A stretch of 64,000 nt of DNA, taken from NCBI GenBank assembly GCA_022834735.1, contig BQKD01000001.1:845659-909658 (forward strand), written 5' to 3'. Numbering within the stretch: the first letter of the stretch is position 1; the number at the start of each line of letters is the position of its first letter. Origin of the DNA: Erysipelotrichaceae bacterium OPF54 (GTDB lineage: Bacteria; Bacillota_I; Bacilli_A; Erysipelotrichales; Erysipelotrichaceae). Below are positions 54,115-63,322 of the stretch, piece by piece. Both the position numbers and the translations under genes were made by a program. The notes beneath the pieces are model-generated. The model was not told the DNA's origin. It made no database searches and saw only the letters and a program-made list of their open reading frames with translations.

Positions 54115-55107
54115 ATGTGTACTGGACTTTCTTTAAAAAACGGAAATCATCATTACTTTGGCCGTAACCTCGACCTGGAACTGGATTACCCCGTTGATGT
54201 AGTCATCACGCCAAGAAATAAAAAACTCGCAATGCGTCATACCGATGCGATCGATACGCATTACGCAATCTACGGAGTCGGACTGATCCAGGATGACTAT
54301 CCATTATACTTTGACGCATGCAACGAAAAAGGTCTCGGAATGGCCGGCCTGGCTTTCTGGACAAGCTGCTATTATGCGCCTGTAGAAGAAGGAAAACTGA
54401 ACCTGGCATCCTTTGAACTTCTGCAGTATATTCTAGGAAAATGCGAAACAGTTGCGGAAGCAAAAGAAATTCTTAAAAATGTCAATATCACGAACGAAGG
54501 CTTCTCGGCAGCTATGGCACCGTCGCCTCTGCACTGGCTGATCTCCGATCACACTAGCTCGATCGTCGTTGAACAGACAAAAGAGCATGGACTGATGGTT
54601 TACGATAACCCGTATGACGTTCTTGCCAATGAACCGGAATTCCCGTTCCACGTTAAGAACCTGTCATTTTATGCCAATGTTTCCAACCAGCTTCAGAACT
54701 TTACGGAAACCCGTTTTGCACCGGAATTCCCTGATTTCGTCAAATTAGGTGCCGGTATGGGTACTGCCGGACTTCCTGGCGGTCTGGATTCCATTTCCCG
54801 TTTCGTAAAAATCGCGTTTGGTCGTCTGAATTCGATCTGTCCTGATACAGAAGCCGGAAATGTTTCCCAGTTTTTCCGTCTGATGGAATCTGTTATTCAA
54901 TGCAACGGAAGCGATCAGGTCAAAAAAGATGAATATGAAATTACTCAGTTTACGACCTGCTATAATACGGATGAAAACATCCTGTATTACACAACATATT
55001 ACAATGAGTCTTTGAACGCAGTGAAACTGGCCAGTGAAGATCTTGATTCTGATCAGCTTGTCAAATACGAATTTATTCGTGATTTCCAGGTCAACTTCCA
55101 GAACTAA
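54115..55107 (+). CDS. bsh: Conjugated bile salt hydrolase (choloylglycine hydrolase family)
   Basis: 330 aa Ntn-hydrolase. The N-terminal Cys2 (MCTGLSLKN) becomes the nucleophile. Arg17 and Asp20 (YFGRNLDLE), Asn172 (VLANEPEF) and Arg229 (DSISRFVK) are at the family positions. It hydrolyses the amide of taurine- or glycine-conjugated bile acids in the cytoplasm. At the place of the conserved Asn (GLNF in typical BSH) this protein has Ala80 (AGLAFW). Monocistronic with its own terminator. No transporter is adjacent. Confidence 0.92.
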   Translation: MCTGLSLKNGNHHYFGRNLDLELDYPVDVVITPRNKKLAMRHTDAIDTHYAIYGVGLIQDDYPLYFDACNEKGLGMAGLAFWTSCYYAPVEEGKLNLASFELLQYILGKCETVAEAKEILKNVNITNEGFSAAMAPSPLHWLISDHTSSIVVEQTKEHGLMVYDNPYDVLANEPEFPFHVKNLSFYANVSNQLQNFTETRFAPEFPDFVKLGAGMGTAGLPGGLDSISRFVKIAFGRLNSICPDTEAGNVSQFFRLMESVIQCNGSDQVKKDEYEITQFTTCYNTDENILYYTTYYNESLNAVKLASEDLDSDQLVKYEFIRDFQVNFQN

Positions 55108-55127
55108 AAAACAAAACGCATGATTTA

Positions 55128-55160
55128 TAGAAAGCCGTGATTGATTCGCGGTTTTTTTTG
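55128..55160 (+). terminator. Terminator after bsh
   Basis: The imperfect stem AAGCCGTGA-TTGA-TTCGCGGTTT is followed by a T run. Confidence 0.75.
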
Positions 55161-55289
55161 ATCTCTTTCAAAATAAACGGAATACAAGTTTTTTGTTCGT
55201 AAAAAATAGGGTATCATAATAAATGATGAAAGATACCATGATTTCATAGATCAACCGGCAGCCGTAAATGGTTCATAGGAAGGAAATAT

Positions 55290-56090
55290 ATGAGCAATAA
55301 CCCTTTTGTGCTGAATCAGCTTCTCCATCTTACAAATGAAAACTATCAGAAAGACGCAAACTATGCGATTGCGAAAATCATGCTTGATCATTTTCATGAG
55401 CTGCCGCAAATGACCATTCAGGAAGCAGCTGATCTATGCTTTGTTTCAACAGCTTCGATCTCCCGTTTTGTACGTTATCTCGGGTATTCCGGATTTTCAG
55501 AATTCAAAATATCGTGTGAAAAATCGATCGGAATCGAAGCTGATTACTCGAATGAAGTGAAAAAGGCAGGAAAAGAAGATCTGCTGCCGATTTACAGCCG
55601 TTTTACCGAACAGGTCCTGCAAAATATCGAAATATCGTTTAAAAATCTTGATATTGAACAGCTCGACCGGATCTGTATCAGGATGAAGAGCGCAGACCGC
55701 ATTGCCGTATTCGGTCTGGAATTTTCCAGCCTGATCGGCGAACATATTCAATCCCGGCTCGCAAGGATGGGCAAGATCGTTGATACTGGTCTTGATTTGA
55801 ATGAACAGATTGAAATTGCGAGCCGTCTGACAGAACATTCAGTAGTTCTGCTCATTACTATGGAAGGCGGCTATCTTTACCGCAACAGCGACATACTTGA
55901 TATTCTTGAAAAGGCAGGATGCTATACAATTGTTTTTACGATCAATCCGCAGATCAAGCTGCTTCAGTTTGCTGACGAGATCCTTGTATGCGGCCATGCA
56001 AACTATAATACAGAAGCCCGTGTTTCTCTGCTGTATGAAGTAGAAATGCTTCTCATGCATTATTCGATTTCTTTTTTTCAAAACCATTAG
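55290..56090 (+). CDS. RpiR/MurR-family transcriptional regulator
   Basis: 266 aa. N-terminal HTH (MTIQEAADLCFVSTASISRFVRYLGYSGFSEF) and a C-terminal SIS sugar-phosphate-binding domain (GLEFSSLIGEHIQSRLAR; TMEGGYLYRNSD). It is upstream of the beta-glucoside PTS/GH1 operon and probably controls it, sensing a sugar phosphate. GAAGGAA lies before the ATG. Confidence 0.9.
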   Translation: MSNNPFVLNQLLHLTNENYQKDANYAIAKIMLDHFHELPQMTIQEAADLCFVSTASISRFVRYLGYSGFSEFKISCEKSIGIEADYSNEVKKAGKEDLLPIYSRFTEQVLQNIEISFKNLDIEQLDRICIRMKSADRIAVFGLEFSSLIGEHIQSRLARMGKIVDTGLDLNEQIEIASRLTEHSVVLLITMEGGYLYRNSDILDILEKAGCYTIVFTINPQIKLLQFADEILVCGHANYNTEARVSLLYEVEMLLMHYSISFFQNH

Positions 56091-56091
56091 G

Positions 56092-56128
56092 CAGATTTTC
56101 AGATTATGAAAATCTGCCTTTTTTCCTG
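56092..56128 (+). terminator. Terminator after RpiR gene
   Basis: The stem AGGCAGATTTTC-AGATTAT-GAAAATCTGCCT is followed by T; a strong signal directly behind the stop codon. Confidence 0.85.
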
Positions 56129-56186
56129 ATAAAGACAGTGCATCGTTTTCCTCTTAAAATGAAACCAGTTAAAGAGGAGAAATGAT

Positions 56187-57473
56187 ATGAACAAATTAAT
56201 GAACTGGATGGAACAGGTTCTCGTTCCGCTTGCCAACCGCTTTTCGCAAAATCCGATCCTGAAAACAATGTCCCAGGGAGCCATGTCTCTGCTCGCCGTG
56301 ATCATGGTCGGATCAATATTTTCTATATTGAACAGTATACCGTGGGAACCCTATACCACTTTTCTGGAGTCGAGCGGTCTGCAGACAATTTTCAGCTTTA
56401 TCCCTGCAGTCACCACCGAACTTCTTGGACTATATATGGCCTACTCCGTAGGTCGTGCCGGAGCACAGAATTTCGGATTACCAGAAAACTCATTCACATG
56501 CGGGATCCTGTCGCTGGTATGTTATCTGATCCTTGTGCCGTTCGATTCAGCAGAAGGAATCGCAAGCATTCAGACAAAGTATCTTGGAACACAGGGAATT
56601 TTTGTTGCACTGCTTGGAGGCATGCTTAGTGCCTGGTTCGTATGCTGGATCATCAAAAAGAAGATCACGATCAAGATGCCTTCCGGCGTTCCGCCAATGG
56701 TTGGAGAAAGCTTTGCTGCTCTGATCCCGGCGTTTCTGGTCATCGTTCTCTTTGCAATCATCAAAACATTATTTTTGATGACACCATACGGCAATCCGAT
56801 CGACTGCATCTATTCGCTGATCCAGACCCCGCTTCAGGCATTGACCAGCTCGCTGCCAGCCTTCCTGCTGCTGATCCTTATTGCGCAGATCCTGTGGTTC
56901 TTCGGCGTGCACGGATCGTATTCGGTCCTGCCGATCCTGTTTCCAATGTGGATCGGATACGCAGCCGAAAACACAGCCAGTGCCGCAGCCGGACTGCCGA
57001 TCGAACATGTGCTCAATGCGGGCATGTGGGATCTTGCCTGTCTGGGAGGTGCCGGAGCAACGATCGGACTTGTTATCTGGCTTTGCTTCTTCTCAAAATC
57101 AGCCCAGTATAAAGATTTCGGACGGCTGACCTTTCCATGCGGAGTATTCGGCGTCAACGAACCAGTAATTTTCGGCCTTCCGATCATGCTCAATCCGATC
57201 CTGTTCATTCCGTTCGTGCTCGCACCAGTCATTATTGTCTCGCTGGCATACTTTCTGATCTCGATCGGTCTGATCAGCGCTCCGGTCGGTCTGATCGGCG
57301 CTGGATCGATCCCGCCGTTCCTGCATGGCCTGGCAAACGGCTCGCTCACCTTTGCGATATATGAAGTTGTATCGATCGGGATCTCAATGCTCATTTACTA
57401 TCCGTTCTTCCGTCTGATCGATCAGAACGCTTTGAAAGAGGAAGCAGAAAGGGAGGAAACGAATGAACAATAA
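56187..57473 (+). CDS. PTS IIC component, lactose/cellobiose (oligo-beta-glucoside) family
   Basis: 428 aa membrane permease with about ten helices and the family's MNWMEQVLVPLANRFSQNP N-terminus. The conserved VNEPVIFGLPIMLNP loop is the sugar-binding site of the CelB group. There is no IIA or IIB gene in this operon; such genes occur at 62689-63299, so they may be shared. GAGGAGA lies before the ATG. The 3' end overlaps the next gene by 11 bases. Confidence 0.92.
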   Translation: MNKLMNWMEQVLVPLANRFSQNPILKTMSQGAMSLLAVIMVGSIFSILNSIPWEPYTTFLESSGLQTIFSFIPAVTTELLGLYMAYSVGRAGAQNFGLPENSFTCGILSLVCYLILVPFDSAEGIASIQTKYLGTQGIFVALLGGMLSAWFVCWIIKKKITIKMPSGVPPMVGESFAALIPAFLVIVLFAIIKTLFLMTPYGNPIDCIYSLIQTPLQALTSSLPAFLLLILIAQILWFFGVHGSYSVLPILFPMWIGYAAENTASAAAGLPIEHVLNAGMWDLACLGGAGATIGLVIWLCFFSKSAQYKDFGRLTFPCGVFGVNEPVIFGLPIMLNPILFIPFVLAPVIIVSLAYFLISIGLISAPVGLIGAGSIPPFLHGLANGSLTFAIYEVVSIGISMLIYYPFFRLIDQNALKEEAEREETNEQ

Positions 57474-58836
57474 ACAGTTTTTATGGGGAGCATCCACTTC
57501 AGCCTTCCAGGCAGAAGGTGCGTATCTTGAAGATGGAAAAGGTCTTGCGACAGTCGATATCCGAAATGTGCCGGCAGGTATTGCCGATACAAAAATCGCT
57601 TCCGATCACTATCATCACTGGGAAGAGGACATCCAGGCGATGAAAGAACTGGGACTGAATGTGTACCGCTTATCGTTTTCCTGGAGCCGCATCATGCCCG
57701 ATGGCTGGCATGTCAATGAAAAGGGACTGGCATTTTATGAAAAGATCATTGACCGCTGTCTCGAATACGGCATCGAACCGCTTCCGACATTGTACCATTT
57801 CGAAATGCCGCAGGCTCTTGTTGATCAGCACAACGGCTGGCTAGGCCGAGGAACGATCGATGCCTATGTAAAATATGCGCAGATCTGTTTTGAACGGTTC
57901 CAGGGAAAAATCCGGCACTGGGTAACGATCAACGAACAGCTGATTGCCGGAGCTGCTCCGGATCTGCACGGTCTGCACTGTTCAGATGCCGGACAGGCAC
58001 TGAAAAACATGTATCAGATCTATGCTAATATGTCGATTGCAGAAAAGAAAGCAATGATCGAACTGAAAAAGATCGATCCGCAGGCACAGATCGGGCCAGT
58101 ATGTGCGATCCAGATCGTTTACCCCGACTCATCCGATCCAGAAGATGTTAAAGCGGCTATGGATGCAGAAGAAATGATGATGTACTCTCTGCTCGACATG
58201 TCAGTATCTGGAAGGTATCCTTTAAAATACACATCCTATTTAAAAGAATACGGTTTGTATCCGGAAATTTCTGAAGAGGATAGAAAAACACTCAAAGCTG
58301 TAAGACCTGATTTTATCGGAATCAACTACTATTTTCCTTTAGCTGTTCGTCATCCGCAGCCAGGCTATGATTATTCAAAACTGCCACCCTTCTGGCGCTG
58401 TCCGCTGTTTGAAGTGGTAGAAAATCCGCATCTGGAAAAAAGTGAATGGATGCCTAACGGAATGGATCCGGAAGGTTTGTATTTAGGAATCCGCAAGATT
58501 TATGACCGCTATCATCTTCCAATGATCATTACAGAAAACGGTATGGCTTATTCCGATCTGGTAGAGGAAGGAAAGATCCATGATCCGTATCGGATCGCGT
58601 ATCTGGATGCGCACATCGAAAAGATCCGGCAGGCCCGCCTTGAAGGCTATCCGGTATTCGGATACTGTCCATGGTCGCTTTTCGATCTGGTCAGTTCCCA
58701 TCAGGGATTTGCCAAACGGTATGGACTGATCTATGTGGATCGCACAGACACGGATCCAAAGCAGTGCCGGCGCATACCGAAAGACAGTTATTACTGGTAT
58801 CAGAAACGCATCAAAAGGGGATTAGAAAATGATTGA
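57463..58836 (+). CDS. 6-phospho-beta-glucosidase, GH1
   Basis: 457 aa. The start FLWGASTSAFQAEG is typical of GH1. Acid/base motif TINEQL (about residue 150), nucleophile ITENGMAY (about 350), and the phospho-binding loop FDLVSSHQGFAKRYGLIYVD (about 405). This loop is typical of enzymes acting on 6-phosphoglycosides. It works on the phosphorylated product of the preceding PTS. The start overlaps the PTS gene, and its end overlaps the next GH1 gene by eight bases. Confidence 0.93.
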   Translation: MNNKQFLWGASTSAFQAEGAYLEDGKGLATVDIRNVPAGIADTKIASDHYHHWEEDIQAMKELGLNVYRLSFSWSRIMPDGWHVNEKGLAFYEKIIDRCLEYGIEPLPTLYHFEMPQALVDQHNGWLGRGTIDAYVKYAQICFERFQGKIRHWVTINEQLIAGAAPDLHGLHCSDAGQALKNMYQIYANMSIAEKKAMIELKKIDPQAQIGPVCAIQIVYPDSSDPEDVKAAMDAEEMMMYSLLDMSVSGRYPLKYTSYLKEYGLYPEISEEDRKTLKAVRPDFIGINYYFPLAVRHPQPGYDYSKLPPFWRCPLFEVVENPHLEKSEWMPNGMDPEGLYLGIRKIYDRYHLPMIITENGMAYSDLVEEGKIHDPYRIAYLDAHIEKIRQARLEGYPVFGYCPWSLFDLVSSHQGFAKRYGLIYVDRTDTDPKQCRRIPKDSYYWYQKRIKRGLEND

Positions 58837-60100
58837 TTTAAGAGAATATAAAAAAACGCAGTTTCCGGATCTCTTTTTGTTTGGTGTCGCGACAGCAGGA
58901 CAGCAGGTAGAAGGAAACAACTGCTCGTGGCATGACGATCCGAAGTATTACGGAAAGGAAAACTATACAGGCGTTCCATGGGTGCCGGCTGGAAGGGCAA
59001 TGGACTCCTACAATCGCTATGAGGATGATATCGCGCTGGCAAAAAGAATGCATCTCGACGCGTTCAGATTATCAATCGAATGGAGCCGGATCGAACCGGA
59101 ACAAGGACAGATCAAGCCTGAGGAAATCGCGCACTATGTACATATTCTCGAACGTCTTCATGAGGAAGGTATGAAAACAATCGTGACGCTTCATCACGTA
59201 TCGCATCCGATCTGGTTTCATGATCAAGGCGCTTTCAGGACGATGGAAAACCTGTCGTATTTTCTTCACTATGTTGAAACGATCATGCCCCATATCGCAC
59301 CTTTTGCCGATTATATTCTTGTCCTGAATGAGCTGAATATCCCGTTCGAATATTCGATCGAGGAGAGGATGAACATGCTCCAGTATCATGCCCATGCCTA
59401 TCATCGGATCAAACAGTATACAGATGCTCCTGTTTCAAGCACTATATCCTATTCTTTCAAAGAACCGTTCCGTGGAAGTTTCGACCGGGCAGATCAGGTC
59501 CTGGCCGACTACGTGGACTGGGTGGAGAATGAATTTTTCTTTCATGCAGTACGTACCGGGGAGATCATCATGCCGTATCATGAGGCAGTTATCTGCCCGG
59601 AGCTGAAAGACTCTATGGATTTTTGGGCTGTCAACACTTATATCCGACAGCTGATCGATTCAAGAAAAGCATTTCCGATCAGTAGCGTTTATGAAGCCAC
59701 TCACTTCAAAGCGATGGATACGCCGATCTACACCGAGGAAATTGCCCCGGAAATTATGCTGAAAATGCTGATGCGTCTGAACGACAAGCCTGTCATGATC
59801 ACGGAGAACGGAATTTCCTGCAAATCGGACAAAAGAAGGATGGAATATATTGCCTCTATGCTGGTGGCGCTGCATCAGGGCATGGCAATGGGCGCCGATG
59901 TGATCGGTTATCTGCACTGGTCTTTGCTTGATAACTGGGAATGGGGAAGCTTCGCGCCAGTTTTCGGCCTTGCTTATTGTGATAAAAACTATGACCGGCA
60001 TTTGAAAAAAAGCGGAGAGTTTTACGGAGCTATTGCTCACAATAAAGCGTTAACACCCGAAATCATTCAGGAATACTATATCAAGTCACAAGATCAATAA
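58829..60100 (+). CDS. GH1 beta-glycosidase with non-phospho-type loop
   Basis: 423 aa. It starts at FPDLFLFGVATAGQQVEG, which is GH1-like. The acid/base Glu is in VLNELN (about 170), the nucleophile in MITENGIS (about 332). Near the C-terminus it has SLLDNWEWGSFAPVFGLAYC, the NWEW type loop of ordinary beta-glucosidases, and not the KRYG(F/L)IY phosphoglycosidase loop of its neighbour. It is shorter than the usual 440-470. It may act on non-phosphorylated glycosides or on a second bond of the imported sugar. Confidence 0.85.
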   Translation: MIDLREYKKTQFPDLFLFGVATAGQQVEGNNCSWHDDPKYYGKENYTGVPWVPAGRAMDSYNRYEDDIALAKRMHLDAFRLSIEWSRIEPEQGQIKPEEIAHYVHILERLHEEGMKTIVTLHHVSHPIWFHDQGAFRTMENLSYFLHYVETIMPHIAPFADYILVLNELNIPFEYSIEERMNMLQYHAHAYHRIKQYTDAPVSSTISYSFKEPFRGSFDRADQVLADYVDWVENEFFFHAVRTGEIIMPYHEAVICPELKDSMDFWAVNTYIRQLIDSRKAFPISSVYEATHFKAMDTPIYTEEIAPEIMLKMLMRLNDKPVMITENGISCKSDKRRMEYIASMLVALHQGMAMGADVIGYLHWSLLDNWEWGSFAPVFGLAYCDKNYDRHLKKSGEFYGAIAHNKALTPEIIQEYYIKSQDQ

Positions 60101-60106
60101 AATATA

Positions 60107-60164
60107 AAACCGGAGCCATTTGATACGCACATAGAAAGTATCACATTGATCTCCGGTTTTTATC
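60107..60164 (+). terminator. Terminator after GH1 operon
   Basis: The arms AAAACCGGAG and CTCCGGTTTTT enclose a long loop of about 36 bases. Confidence 0.6.
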
Positions 60165-60215
60165 ATTCTTTAGCAAGAAAACCTTCACCTCTATAGGGGG
60201 AGATGAATTGCAAAG

Positions 60216-61358
60216 CTATTTTGTTTCGAAATGCGCCGCTACATCCTTCAAATAGCCAATGATCGGCAGATGCTGAGGCCACACCCCTTCGCACTGGCCG
60301 CATTCGATGCAGTCGCTCGCTTTGCCAAAGGACTGTGTGAGGCGGTCATAGTATTCGCCCTGCGGCGTCCAGCCCTTTTCTTCAGCTTCCTGAAGATCGG
60401 CATTGTACAAGGAAAAGTACTTCGGAATATTGATATGCATCGGGCAGCCATCCGTACAATAGGAGCATCCTGTGCATGGAACGGTAATGCTTTCGTTGAT
60501 CGCATCTGCCGCGTCTTCCACAAGCTTCGTTTCCTCTTCATCCAGAGGAACAAAGTCTTTCATATAGGACAGATTGTCATTGAGCTGTTCCATATTGCTC
60601 ATTCCCGATAAAACCATCGCGACCCCGTCCTGGCTTGCCGCAAAACGAATGGCCCAGCTCGGAATGGATGCGTCCGGCGCATGATCCTTAAGCGCTTTCT
60701 CGGCTTTTTCAGGCAGCTTGGCCAGCGTGCCGCCTTTGACCGGCTCCATCACGATGACCGGTTTGCCGTGTTTTCGCGCCACTTCCAGACACTCTCGCGA
60801 CTGGATGGCCGGACTGTTCCAGTCCAGGTAATTCAGCTGGATCTGCACGAATTCCATTTCCGGATGAGCCGTCAGCACTTCATCCAGGACATCGGCCGTG
60901 TCGTGGAAAGAGAAGCCGATATGTCTGACAAGACCTTTTTCCTTTTTGTCCCTGATCCAGTTAAAACAGTCAAGTTCCGTATATTTTTTGAAATGATCTT
61001 TGCCCATATCATGAAGCAGGTAATAATCAAAATAGTCCACGCCGGTTTTTTTGAGTTGTTCATTGAAAATACGATCCCGATCCTCCTTCGTATTCAGAAA
61101 GCCGGCGTGCAGCTTTGTCGTCAGCGTAAAGGAATCGCGCGGATGGCGTTCCACAAGCGCCTTGCGAGCCGCGTTTTCCGATTCAAAGCCGCAATACATC
61201 CAGGCCGTATCAAAATAAGTGAATCCCTGCGCAAGGAATTCATCGACCATCCGGCATGTCTGTTCCAGATCGATGCTTGCCGCATCATCCGGATCTGTAA
61301 GGGGCAGGCGCATCAGGCCAAAGCCAAGTTTTTTAGTTGAATTGAACAAAGGTTCCAT
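60216..61358 (-). CDS. Aldo-keto reductase with C-terminal ferredoxin-type domain, probably impaired
   Basis: 380 aa from ATG 61358. AKR core with Tyr in FDTAWMYCGF (about 56), Lys in TLTTKLHAG, His in YYLLHDMG (about 119). The C-terminal [4Fe-4S] domain has CTGCSYCTDGCP, then CIECGQCEGVWPQHLP. In this family the second set reads CxxCGxCxxxCP; the fourth Cys is replaced by Trp (TGG), so one cluster lacks a ligand. The 5' side borders the repeat at 61368, and no good RBS is seen. The gene may be decaying. Confidence 0.82.
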   Translation of the reverse strand: MEPLFNSTKKLGFGLMRLPLTDPDDAASIDLEQTCRMVDEFLAQGFTYFDTAWMYCGFESENAARKALVERHPRDSFTLTTKLHAGFLNTKEDRDRIFNEQLKKTGVDYFDYYLLHDMGKDHFKKYTELDCFNWIRDKKEKGLVRHIGFSFHDTADVLDEVLTAHPEMEFVQIQLNYLDWNSPAIQSRECLEVARKHGKPVIVMEPVKGGTLAKLPEKAEKALKDHAPDASIPSWAIRFAASQDGVAMVLSGMSNMEQLNDNLSYMKDFVPLDEEETKLVEDAADAINESITVPCTGCSYCTDGCPMHINIPKYFSLYNADLQEAEEKGWTPQGEYYDRLTQSFGKASDCIECGQCEGVWPQHLPIIGYLKDVAAHFETK

Positions 61359-61367
61359 CTTCAAATC

Positions 61368-61500
61368 CAATGTCATTAAGTTAGATGGATCATCGAACTT
61401 AACGTATGATATCCTTGTTAAGTTAAGCTTCAGGTCAAATGAGACCCGGAGCTTTCTTTTTTTCCGGCGCACGACGAAAAGACAATTTTTTCTTCTTAAA
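61368..61500. repeat. Intergenic repeat, copy 2
   Basis: The second copy of the element at 38652, in the same orientation, with the same palindrome (TTAAGTT ... AACTTAA) and the same hairpin and T run (AAGCTTCAGGTC ... GACCCGGAGCTT, 61424-61466). It lies within ten bases of the AKR start codon. Confidence 0.75.
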
Positions 61501-61555
61501 AAAATTGCTATTTGTCCCATTTGTGATGTAAAATATCACTGTTTTTAAGTGGCTG

Positions 61556-62629
61556 TTATGCCGGTCTATGCTGGAATGCATGTACTCGCTGCGCTCTCAT
61601 ATTCCGTTTGTAACAGCGGTCTGGTCTGATTGGGATCAGACCTTTTTTGATCCTTTCTTCCAGCTCCCTGGCTCCGATCTTTCTTTTCAGGAACTTTTTG
61701 ATGTTTGTCGTTCCTATGCTGAAATTGGCTTTATATTCGTACTTCTTATCTTTCTTCTGTTCGATCGGCACCGCATGGATCATCAGCGCGGCCAGATTAT
61801 GGAGGGTCAGTGCACCATAGATTTCCTGGCGGATGAATTTTCTTTTCTTCGAATGAAAATCAAGCATCCCGATCGTGTATTTCAGCTTTCGGAATCCCAC
61901 TTCTTCGTTCCACCGCAGATGATACAGCTCTTTCAGATCATCGAGAGAGAACTTCTCTGGCGGCAGGTTCGTTATCAGGCACTCGTATTCTCCTTTTTTC
62001 ACCTCGATCCTGACGACCCGGAATTCAATTGGATATTCTTCGGCTCCGCCTTTTGGCATATATTCGAAATTGATATTCCATGCAAAATATTTGTACAGCT
62101 CAGGATGTTCTTTCACTTCATTGGTCTGTTTTCTTGTCAGGATCCATTTGATCTTCTGATCAAATTCGCTATCCGGCAGCTCAAAAGTAGAAAGAATACC
62201 GTTCGATCGGATATCCTTGCAGCGGATCACAAACTTCTGGCCGTTCTCCATACAGAAAGCGAACAGCTCATAGTTTTCAAATCCCCGGTCGGCACAGATG
62301 ATCGATCTGGCCGGATACCGATGATCACGGATCAGCCTTTTCAGAGCGGCACATTCGCCCGTCTTGCGGGACGAGTCGATCGAAACATCCAGGAAGAGAT
62401 CGTTGAGACAATCATAGAGGGCGTTGAGATGAAGCTGGGAGAACGGACGTGCCGAGCCGGTCTGGCATAAGGTCTCTTCATCATCGGGGTCAAAAGGGAT
62501 ATTGACATCCGATCCATCCATGGCTAATACACGATATCCTTTGAGCAAAGAAGGAGAACGGGAAAAAGACATGAGATGAAGGATGTGCAGAAAAGCTTCG
62601 GGATCCAGCGAGACTGCTGAAAAAGTCAC
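61556..62629 (-). pseudogene. IS4-family transposase, N-terminally truncated
   Basis: 357 aa remain. VLAMDGSDVNIPFDP carries the first catalytic Asp of IS4-type transposases, ICADRGFENYELF the second, and LYHLRWNEEVGFRKLKY the catalytic Glu with its YREK-like context. The N-terminal about 70-90 residues are missing: the frame begins in GTG at 62629, and the IS end on that side cannot be seen. The transposase cannot be complete, so it is a remnant. Confidence 0.75.
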
Positions 62630-62688
62630 GATTTTGAATCGCTCGGTTTATCAAATTTGAACATTAAAAAACAGGAGTCAGATTTTCT

Positions 62689-62994
62689 GTGTTAGAAATT
62701 CATTCCGGAGATGCAAGAACATTTGCGTTTCAGGCACTCCAGTACGCGAAAAAAAACGATCCCGAAAAAGCACGACAGATGATGGAACAAAGCGGACAGG
62801 CGCTGCTCGAAGCGCATCAGGCTCAGACCGCTCTGCTCAGCGCCGAAGCGGACGGCCAAAACCCCGAGATCAATGTTCTGCTCATTCATGCCCAGGATCA
62901 TCTGATGACCAGCATGCTTGCCCAGGAAATGATCGGCGAAATGATGGAAATGTATGAACAATTCAACACACACGACAAGGAGGAGGAACAATGA
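62689..62994 (+). CDS. PTS IIA component, lactose/cellobiose family
   Basis: 101 aa helical IIA protein. The phosphorylated His is in VLLIHAQDHLM near residue 69. Starts at GTG 62689 with CAGGAG upstream. It overlaps the IIB gene by four bases. The upstream DNA is truncated IS4, so the original promoter may be lost or replaced. Confidence 0.9.
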   Translation: MLEIHSGDARTFAFQALQYAKKNDPEKARQMMEQSGQALLEAHQAQTALLSAEADGQNPEINVLLIHAQDHLMTSMLAQEMIGEMMEMYEQFNTHDKEEEQ

Positions 62995-63299
62995 AAATAC
63001 TACTGGCATGCGGAGCTGGCCTCTCTACCAGCATATTGATGAAAAAAATGGAAAAATACTGTCGCGAAACAGGAGAAGAGCTCGAAATTCAGGCCGTACC
63101 GATCGGCGACGTGGTGCAGAATCCGGAAATCTATCAGAAAGAATACAACTGTGTATTGATCGGCCCGCAGGTATCCTATCGGCTCGATGAACTGAAGAAA
63201 ACGATGGCTATTCCTGTCGAGGCGATCCCGTCGCTCGACTACGCGATCGGCAATGCCGCCAATGTCATGAAAATGGCCCATAAGATCACAGGAAAATAA
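62991..63299 (+). CDS. PTS IIB component, lactose/cellobiose family
   Basis: 102 aa. The phosphorylated Cys is in LLACGAGLSTS (residue 7). GGAGGAGG lies before the ATG. It takes phosphate from IIA and passes it to sugar bound in IIC. The operon order IIA-IIB-IIC with the following gene is complete. It may also serve the IIC at 56187. Confidence 0.93.
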   Translation: MKILLACGAGLSTSILMKKMEKYCRETGEELEIQAVPIGDVVQNPEIYQKEYNCVLIGPQVSYRLDELKKTMAIPVEAIPSLDYAIGNAANVMKMAHKITGK

Positions 63300-63322
63300 C
63301 GAATATCAGGAGGTAACAGAAA

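Noticed and set aside
61219-61548. 109-aa plus-strand frame across repeat copy 2
   Set aside because: It reads through the palindrome and terminator hairpin; no family, no RBS.
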